Below the pieces are notes generated by a model that was given only the letters and a program-made list of their open reading frames with translations, did no database searches and was not told the origin of the DNA. Position numbers and translations under genes: made by a program. A stretch of DNA of 37,756 bases from Halorubrum vacuolatum (GTDB lineage: Archaea; Halobacteriota; Halobacteria; Halobacteriales; Haloferacaceae): NCBI RefSeq assembly GCF_900188065.1, contig NZ_FZNQ01000023.1, positions 1 through 37,756 on the forward strand. The letters run 5' to 3'. The first letter of the stretch is position 1, and every line of letters starts with the position of its first letter. This document shows, piece by piece, positions 32,694 to 37,756 of the stretch.

Positions 32694-33139
32694 TCATTCT
32701 GCGTGACGGGCAACATTTGGCAGACGGCAGTACAACGCTTATAAAGGACCCCCTTTTCGGCCGATCTGATTTCGTCACGCTGCGTGATGGGGGTCGCCGG
32801 TGTCATGCGATTCGCTTACATTTGAATGATGGCGGGGACGAAATAATACTGTGCCCCACGGCGTAAGTGGTAGTGCCCATGCGGGATGGCTACTCCCGCG
32901 CACGTGACTAACAGATCAACTTGTCGAATCCAACTGGTATACAAGAGTGGACGATTGATGAGTCACGGATTCTGTGTGAGAATCTGTTGATTATGACTTG
33001 GAAGTAACTCGGCTTTGAGGACACGCTTGCTCGTCTCGCTGATCTTGCTCTGTCTGTTGGATATCCTATTATAGTTCAAACTATTATAGCTGAAGCACTA
33101 ACTCAAAGAAGATATGTACCTGCCACTAGATGGAGGGGT
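32694..33139. other. Non-coding junction between tRNA-Arg and the A+T-richer segment
   Basis: About 445 bases without a convincing gene. There is a TATA-like cttataaag (32738-32746), an inverted repeat tcacgc-t-gcgtga (32775-32787) and an imperfect direct repeat of ctgcgtgacggg. From about 33008 the frame of the next gene is open for 44 codons ahead of its ATG, with plausible coding text (DTLARLADLALSVGYP), but without a start codon. It could be a relic of a displaced gene. I see no copy of the tRNA 3' end that would mark an attachment site. Confidence 0.45.
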
Positions 33140-34555
33140 ATGGAACAGTTCGTGAACCGTCTCGACGAACTTGATCGGTTGCAGACCTTCTATGAAAGTG
33201 ACGTTGCCGAGCTGGCAGTCATTTACGGACGTCGCCAGATCGGCAAGACTGCACTCGTTCGTCAATCCATTAGCAACCGCGATGACGCCGTCTATTATCA
33301 GGCTGTTCAGGGGACACCTACGACACAGCTTAGACGATTCGTCGAGGCTGCAGCGACGGTCTATCCAGATATTACCACAGTCAAAGAGGAATGGGAACTA
33401 CTGTTGAGATATCTCACAGACAAGGACGCCATTATCATCATTGACGAATTCCCGTATCTCATTGAATCGAACGACGGGCTTCCGTCCATCATTCAGCATC
33501 TATGGGATACTGCTGTTGAGGAGAGTCAAGCGACGCTCGTCCTCACCGGCTCCGCAATCGGCATGATCCATACCCACGTGCTCGAAGGCGGGGCACCACT
33601 GTACGGTCGCGTATCCCAGAGACCGAACGGTCGTATTGAACTCAGTCACCTACCGTTTCACTCTATCCAAGAGTTTGTCCCGACATACGATCCTGAGGAC
33701 CGAGTACTCGTCTATGGGATCTTCGGCGGCACACCTCGATACCTCAGCCCCCTTGATCCCTCACAAGACCTTGGAGAAAACATCACACGACTGCTGTGCG
33801 ATCCGGAAGGTTCTCTCCACAACGAACCTGAGACGGTTCTCCAGATGGAACTCAACGAAGTACACCGATATTTCTCCGTGCTGGAGTCGATGGCGAGTGG
33901 AAACCGTCGCCGGAACGAAATCGCGCAGGGAGCCGGCATCGAGAGTACCAATACGTCCTACTACTTCGACCGGTTAGAAACCCTCCAAATCATCGAAAAA
34001 CACCATCCCGCGCTCGCCGATCCAGCACGCAGCAAGCGGACTCGATACCACATTCGAGACCCTGTGTTCCGATTCTATTTCCGATATCTCTACGGCCGGG
34101 GCGGTCAGTATGAACTCTACGGTGAGAACGTCTATACAGATCTTATCGAGCCAGAGATAGCTGACTTCGTCAGTGAAACGTTTGAGTCACTCTGTCACCA
34201 AGCTGTACCGGAGCTGTACACTGATTATCAACTCACACAGATGCCAAGCCAGTGGTGGTATAAGGGCCGGGAGATTGACGTCGTCGCGCCGACGGACGGT
34301 TCCACGCTCATCGCTGGCGAGGTGAAATTCACCAACTCTCCACTTGGCTATGATGTACTTGCTGATCTCGAAGACGACGTGACGCATATCGACTGGACAC
34401 CATCAACTGGTGGTGAGCCGACGTACGAATTTGCTCTCTTCAGTCGCTCAGGATTCAAGCGCTCCATTGAGGAAGCCGCAACTGACCGTGACAATCTTCG
34501 CCTTTTTGATCTCGAAGATATTGTGTCTGTACTGGAGAATAGAATCCAGCCATGA
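33140..34555 (+). CDS. Archaeal ATPase with C-terminal nuclease-like domain (DUF234 type)
   Basis: The 471-residue protein starts with FVNRLDELDRLQTFYES, typical of the family. It has Walker A GRRQIGKT (30-37), Walker B AIIIIDEFPYL (D102, E103), the sensor-like LVLTGSAIGMI, a winged helix near 255-300 (IAQGAGIESTNTSYYFDRL), and a C-terminal DUF234 region with PD-(D/E)XK-like residues D380, E394 and K396 (GREIDVV, IAGEVKF). Members occur in mobile and variable regions, and a role in defence or DNA processing has been proposed but is not settled. Codon use is much more A+T-rich than the left side of the window, which fits horizontal transfer. Confidence 0.88.
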   Translation: MEQFVNRLDELDRLQTFYESDVAELAVIYGRRQIGKTALVRQSISNRDDAVYYQAVQGTPTTQLRRFVEAAATVYPDITTVKEEWELLLRYLTDKDAIIIIDEFPYLIESNDGLPSIIQHLWDTAVEESQATLVLTGSAIGMIHTHVLEGGAPLYGRVSQRPNGRIELSHLPFHSIQEFVPTYDPEDRVLVYGIFGGTPRYLSPLDPSQDLGENITRLLCDPEGSLHNEPETVLQMELNEVHRYFSVLESMASGNRRRNEIAQGAGIESTNTSYYFDRLETLQIIEKHHPALADPARSKRTRYHIRDPVFRFYFRYLYGRGGQYELYGENVYTDLIEPEIADFVSETFESLCHQAVPELYTDYQLTQMPSQWWYKGREIDVVAPTDGSTLIAGEVKFTNSPLGYDVLADLEDDVTHIDWTPSTGGEPTYEFALFSRSGFKRSIEEAATDRDNLRLFDLEDIVSVLENRIQP

Positions 34556-34645
34556 CTTTCTGTCCACGCTGAGTATGAGTGTCTCCCTCTAAGCCGGCGT
34601 AATGAGGTGTAAATCACACACAGTCACGAGGCGCCACGCAGAACC

Positions 34646-34655
34646 CATTTAGCGG
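34646..34655 (+). promoter_or_regulatory. TATA-like box of the pirin gene
   Basis: Within cccatttagc, tttagc is centred about 25 nt upstream of the ATG at 34676, as for a leaderless transcript. Confidence 0.4.
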
Positions 34656-34675
34656 CTGAGCGACTATACTGAATA

Positions 34676-35440
34676 ATGGACAAATCATCTTCGACGCAGA
34701 CACTGTCTTTCATTCATACAGCGCCGCGAACGGATATCTCGCAGAATCAAGGAAAGTTCCGAATCCACTTCAATTTTCCCGGGCGTGCGGTTCCCAACCA
34801 CGACGATCACGGCTACGGCCCGCTCGCGACCGTCGTCGAGTCGTTCATGGATCCGGGGACGCTTATCCGGATGCATCAACACCGCAACGAGGAGATCATC
34901 TCGTGGGTTCCCGATGGCGTAATGCGTCACGATGACCGGCAGGGTAACAATCTCATCACTGATCCCGAGCACCTAATGGTGATGAACGCCGGGAGCGGCT
35001 TCTGGCACTCAGAGGAAACGCTCGCTGATGACCCACCGCTGCGAATGCTCCAGATTTTCGTTCGCCCCCACAGTCTCGGTCTTGAGCCGGGGATCCAGCA
35101 CGAACCGATCCCCGACCCAATTGCTGGTGACTGGCGGCATCTCTTTGGCCCCGAAGGAACCGACGCCCCGCTGTTCGTCCGTAACGACGTCGACTTCTAC
35201 GACTGCCAACTCGCAGTCGGCGACACGGTCACGATCCCGTCCCGGGCTGGGTGGCATACCTACCTCTACGTCTTCGACGGAGCCGTCGATATTGGCGATA
35301 CATCCGTCGGATACACCGAGGGTGCGCTCGTTGCTGACGACAACGATGTGATCGTCACTGCGACCGAAGATTCGATGCTAGTCGCGTTCAATATGAACCC
35401 TGAGGCCCCGGTTACACGCCAAGGCACTATCGGCCGCTGA
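34676..35440 (+). CDS. Pirin-family bicupin protein
   Basis: The 254-residue pirin contains the N-terminal cupin motif FMDPGTLIRMHQHRNEEIIS, which supplies the histidines and glutamate binding the metal, and MNAGSGFWHSEE with further ligands. HSLGLEPGIQHEPIPDP matches the middle of the fold, and the second cupin runs from about 170 (FYDCQLAVGDTVTIP, GWHTYLYVFDGAVDI). Pirins bind Fe and act as quercetinases or regulators. It converges on the HTH-10 gene with one base between the two stops. Confidence 0.9.
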   Translation: MDKSSSTQTLSFIHTAPRTDISQNQGKFRIHFNFPGRAVPNHDDHGYGPLATVVESFMDPGTLIRMHQHRNEEIISWVPDGVMRHDDRQGNNLITDPEHLMVMNAGSGFWHSEETLADDPPLRMLQIFVRPHSLGLEPGIQHEPIPDPIAGDWRHLFGPEGTDAPLFVRNDVDFYDCQLAVGDTVTIPSRAGWHTYLYVFDGAVDIGDTSVGYTEGALVADDNDVIVTATEDSMLVAFNMNPEAPVTRQGTIGR

Positions 35441-35441
35441 A

Positions 35442-36071
35442 TCACTGGGGAAGACTAAGAAATGATTTGATAAGTTGTGCCTCACCTCGTCGAAGAATCG
35501 TGCTTGCTGTCGATTTGTCGACGGCGAGCTCGTCAGCTAGTTCTGCGAGGGTAGAATCACGCGGGACATTGAAATAGCCCATTCGTACAGCTGTTTCGAT
35601 GACCTCTCTCTGGCGCTCTGTGAGCAGGTTTTCAGCATCTGTGGTTTTAACGAGCGAGAGCAATTCGTACGCCGTCGGAGAGGAGTCCAGAGCGTCCTGT
35701 AGATCCGCTAGTTCGTCACGTGTCCCCGTCAGATTGAATTCATACCAGCCATTTTGTACGTCGACAGGAAACTCTATCCGCTTTACGGAGTCCTCAACGA
35801 AATCATACAACGCGATATCCGTCGTTTCGTACTTGGCGAGTGCTCTCCTGTCATTCGACTCCAACAGTTCGTACTCCGTTATTGTCGGTTGGTTTTGCAT
35901 TGCTTCGACGACTTCGTTCGGAGTATCGGTAACGACTTCACCCAGTTCCAGCGCTCTATCTCCGATCCTATATCCCGAGAGAAGTCTGAACGTCGCTCGT
36001 GGGAAGTTCTGAGATACCTTTGTTACCCAGATACCTTCCGGGAGTCTGATCCGAAGTCGTGCGCTAATCAT
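35442..36071 (-). CDS. HTH-10 (bacterio-opsin activator-like) transcription factor
   Basis: This is a 209-residue protein. Residues 1-150 form a divergent sensor-like domain with alternating strands. Residues about 150-205 carry the HTH-10 motif: LTERQREVIETAVRMGYF, then VPRDSTLAELADELAVDKST and ASTILRRGEAQLIKSFL. The family is haloarchaeal; some members activate rhodopsin or stress genes. It lies convergent with the pirin gene and may regulate it. The TATA-like stretch just upstream (36103-36114) directly abuts the right end of the tnpB element, so the insertion sits at its promoter. Confidence 0.85.
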   Translation of the reverse strand: MISARLRIRLPEGIWVTKVSQNFPRATFRLLSGYRIGDRALELGEVVTDTPNEVVEAMQNQPTITEYELLESNDRRALAKYETTDIALYDFVEDSVKRIEFPVDVQNGWYEFNLTGTRDELADLQDALDSSPTAYELLSLVKTTDAENLLTERQREVIETAVRMGYFNVPRDSTLAELADELAVDKSTASTILRRGEAQLIKSFLSLPQ

Positions 36072-36102
36072 CTGGCTCCTATGGGATGTTCACGTTGGCC
36101 AT

Positions 36103-36114
36103 CCATATATTATT
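36103..36114 (-). promoter_or_regulatory. TATA-like box of the HTH-10 gene, abutting a mobile element
   Basis: On the minus strand, aataatatatgg is centred about 37 nt from the start at 36071. The element right end finishes at 36113, so the box overlaps or touches its last bases. Confidence 0.5.
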
Positions 36115-36178
36115 GACATCCTCCTCCGTCTTAAGACGGAGGAATCCCACGGTACCGCACCGCTGGATTGGGATATTA
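36113..36178 (-). mobile_element. Right end of the tnpB element, with perfect hairpin
   Basis: From the tnpB stop (36176-36178, taa) the minus strand reads taatatcccaa, then a hairpin with a perfect 20-bp palindrome (cctccgtcttaagacggagg, 36123-36142), and the terminal aggatgtcaa ending at 36113. Order and outer motifs match 97-148; the hairpin arms differ. This shows compensating arm change at a conserved position. Confidence 0.85.
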
Positions 36179-36300
36179 CGGTTTGCAGTCTACCACTTGT
36201 TCCTGCGGTTGGAATCCGCTGGACAAGTCATACAGGTAAACTCCGGGCTGTGCCAACCAGCCGGTACTCCTATCTCCACCTAAATCGGGTGCAGACTCGG
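36113..36300 (-). ncRNA. Candidate omega (guide-scaffold) RNA overlapping the tnpB 3' end
   Basis: By analogy with TnpB systems, a sense-strand RNA covering the last part of tnpB and the right end would form the scaffold, with the following flank as guide. Sense-overlapping transcripts have been reported for IS1341-type haloarchaeal tnpB genes. The 5' limit is a guess; the right-end hairpin and the terminal motif are seen. The flank used as guide would begin at about 36112 and covers the HTH-10 promoter. Confidence 0.45.
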
Positions 36301-37495
36301 AGTTACTTTGATTTATCTCGAGCCGAATGTTCTCCGCCCCGTTCACGTCAGCGTTGAACGCCGCATCACACTCTTCACAGACGTACAAGCCGCGTTCGAC
36401 ACGCTGGCTCTCGTCTTCTCTACCGCACACACAACACCTTTTGCTCGTGTCCCGCTCAGATACTTCTACGACTTCGATCCCCTCGACTTTCGCTTTGTAT
36501 TTGAGGACGTTCGAGAACCTGTCAAACGCCCATCCGTGCAGATCGAGATTGCCGTGTTTGCCCCAGTTTTTCGAGTCCCCGCTTTCCTCCTCACGGACAC
36601 CCGCGAGCTTCCCGATGTGTATTCGTCCAACCTCCTGTTCAACACACCGTTCTACGATGTGTTTCGCCAAGGAATGGAAAAAGTGGGTTCGACGCTCCGA
36701 CCACTTATGATGCAAAAGAGTGGCCCGCTCACCACCCGGATCGTCGCACTTGGCGATTTCTTTCGGGAAGTAGTATCCGTCCTGTTTCAGGCGATTTCCG
36801 GGGTACAGGTCGGCTTCCTCGGTGCTGTACGCGACCGCCGCGAAATTACAGATGCCGAGGTCAATGCCAGCCGTCTTATTGCCGGGAGCGGTGGGTGTCT
36901 CAATTTCGTCTTTACAGACGAGGTGCAGTCCCCATCGTCGCTTTGCCTTGTCGTAGACTGCTCTGACCTGTTGGAGGTTCTCGACTGTTACGCCGGGTCG
37001 CGTCTCGTATTCGACGAGGATGTATTCCCACGCTTTCGGGTGTTCCTTGTGATTCGCACCCTTCGAGAGGCGAACCCGGTTGTTTTTCGAGTCGTGTTTG
37101 ATGCCGTTTTGCTTCCACGTTATCGTCGAACGCGGGTGTTCTTCGTGGACGCGGCGCCCCTCGTCGTCGTAGTAGTTTTTCTTGCGGTAGCCGGGCGGAT
37201 TCGCTCGATCATCAGATTTCCTCTTTTTGTACCACGAGTTGAAGGCTTCAGCGAGTTCCTCCAGAACGCGCTGACTGGACTGCGAGTGCAGCCCTTTGTA
37301 GTTGGTGTGACCTTTCAACTCGTCTTTGAGGTCGCCGTGGCCGGGGATCTCGCCCGTCTCCTCCCACACTTGGCGGGAGTGGTAGTTAGCGACGTTCCAG
37401 AGCTTGCTGGCCGACCATCCGTGCCGGTCGAGCGATTCCGCTACCTGACCGTGGTTGAGGATTTTCGCTCGGTGGGTGCGATGGACTTCCAGCAT
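36176..37495 (-). CDS. tnpB: TnpB-family RNA-guided endonuclease (IS1341 type), shifted catalytic Glu
   Basis: From ATG 37495 the protein has 439 residues (MLEVHRTHRAKILNHGQ). RuvC-I Asp is D212 (AGIDLGICNF). The zinc ribbon has C354, C355, C357, C373 and C376 (KRCCVCGRE, YVCEECDAAF). RuvC-III Asp is D383 (NADVNGAENI). At RuvC-II the usual Glu is replaced by Gly (G295 in RIHIGKLAG). Acidic residues 49-52 positions later (E344, E347 in VVEVSERDTSK) may supply the function, as in TnpB/Fanzor lineages with a relocated glutamate. TnpB is an RNA-guided nuclease that helps the element persist. No tnpA is seen nearby, so the element is probably mobilised in trans. Confidence 0.88.
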   Translation of the reverse strand: MLEVHRTHRAKILNHGQVAESLDRHGWSASKLWNVANYHSRQVWEETGEIPGHGDLKDELKGHTNYKGLHSQSSQRVLEELAEAFNSWYKKRKSDDRANPPGYRKKNYYDDEGRRVHEEHPRSTITWKQNGIKHDSKNNRVRLSKGANHKEHPKAWEYILVEYETRPGVTVENLQQVRAVYDKAKRRWGLHLVCKDEIETPTAPGNKTAGIDLGICNFAAVAYSTEEADLYPGNRLKQDGYYFPKEIAKCDDPGGERATLLHHKWSERRTHFFHSLAKHIVERCVEQEVGRIHIGKLAGVREEESGDSKNWGKHGNLDLHGWAFDRFSNVLKYKAKVEGIEVVEVSERDTSKRCCVCGREDESQRVERGLYVCEECDAAFNADVNGAENIRLEINQSNSESAPDLGGDRSTGWLAQPGVYLYDLSSGFQPQEQVVDCKP

Positions 37496-37506
37496 TCTGA
37501 ACGCCT

Positions 37507-37522
37507 GTATAAGCACTTATAC
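37507..37522. promoter_or_regulatory. Palindrome over the tnpB promoter
   Basis: A perfect 7-bp inverted repeat, gtataag-ca-cttatac, lies 12-27 nt before the tnpB ATG at the position of its TATA box. It may be an operator or the transposase-recognised subterminal hairpin. Confidence 0.5.
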
Positions 37523-37610
37523 TCACTTTTTTGTAAAGGTTCGGTTTAAGAACGGTGGAATATCCGGCCTCGCTATCGAGGGTGGATGGCGTAGGAATTG
37601 TTGGATTCAT

Positions 37611-37630
37611 CCTGACCCTAAAGGGTCAGG
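37611..37630. repeat. Palindrome near the presumed left end of the tnpB element
   Basis: The 8-bp inverted repeat cctgaccc-taaa-gggtcagg lies about 115 nt upstream of tnpB and could be the left-end hairpin of the IS200/IS605-type element. The exact left boundary cannot be fixed here, as no flanking copy without insertion is available. Confidence 0.45.
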
Positions 37631-37686
37631 GGCACTGTCTAGTTAAGCCAGTTTAAGAAGTGAGCAGTTCGTGGTTTGAGTTGTCT

Positions 37687-37756
37687 ATGCTGTCACCAGA
37701 ACTGCTCAGAGAGACGTTGGATACCGCAGATCTTGAATGTTGGGAGCGAGAGCGGA
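37687..37756 (+). CDS. Start of an unidentified gene, cut by the window edge
   Basis: ATG 37687 opens a frame with 23 codons in the window (MLSPELLRETLDTADLECWE). A TATA-like box gtttaagaag (37651-37660) lies about 30 nt upstream, which supports a real leaderless gene. Too little is visible to assign it; a gene from the same acquired segment is likely. Confidence 0.5.
   Translation, partial: MLSPELLRETLDTADLECWERER

Noticed and set aside
32694..33139. Attachment-site copy of the tRNA-Arg 3' end
   Set aside because: I looked for a repeat of the T-arm and acceptor end downstream and found none inside the window.
36308..37549. Plus-strand 413-codon frame over tnpB
   Set aside because: tnpB on the minus strand has all family motifs; the hydrophobic plus frame is its complement.
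1..37756. CRISPR array
   Set aside because: The only regular repeats are the coding tracts at 23492-23611 and 30076-30120, which lack unique spacers.

Overview
The window is haloarchaeal DNA. Most of it is very G+C-rich, the predicted proteins are strongly acidic, many starts look leaderless with a TATA box about 25-30 nt upstream, and the gene content is characteristic of the group: halocyanin, a J-domain/ferredoxin fusion, archaeal cobamide genes, Tat lipoproteins and HTH-10 regulators. Nothing in the window fixes the genus.

Layout. 1-148 is the 3' end of a TnpB-type (IS200/IS605, IS1341-like) element. 384-8291 holds an APC transporter fused to two UspA domains, tsr3, a Tat lipoprotein of unknown function, a cystathionine gamma-synthase/lyase, an epoxide-hydrolase-like enzyme, a CBS-pair protein and a small acidic protein. 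8302-9920 is a two-gene operon of an AhbC-like radical SAM/SPASM protein (alternative haem pathway) and a small partner protein. It is followed by an open frame with no normal start codon (10119-10361), a PurD-like ATP-grasp enzyme, the J-domain/ferredoxin fusion, three small proteins, a radical SAM/HhH protein and a metallo-beta-lactamase-fold protein.

16622-22720 is a minus-strand cobamide salvage and nucleotide-loop assembly cluster: HAD protein, cbiB, cobS, cobY, two tandem cobD-like genes that each have their own promoter, and cbiZ. CbiZ and CbiB turn salvaged cobinamides into adenosylcobinamide-phosphate, CobD supplies the aminopropanol phosphate, CobY activates with GTP and CobS joins the lower ligand.

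22824-27956 is a cytochrome bc (b6f-like) cluster: two membrane accessory proteins, a membrane-anchored Tat halocyanin, a small membrane protein, split cytochrome b (b6-like and subunit IV-like) and two further small membrane proteins. No Rieske gene is present. 28048-32417 holds an SDR, surE, a coiled-coil protein, a cysteine-synthase-family gene, a CoA-binding protein and a RecA/KaiC-like ATPase.

A tRNA-Arg(TCG) at 32619-32693 marks a sharp change. From there to the window end the DNA is visibly more A+T-rich and looks acquired: an archaeal ATPase with a C-terminal nuclease-like domain (DUF234 type), a pirin, an HTH-10 regulator, a complete tnpB with a shifted-glutamate RuvC site and a well-formed right end, and the start of another gene. 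The tnpB right end closely matches the fragment at 1-148, so two related elements in opposite orientation flank the window.
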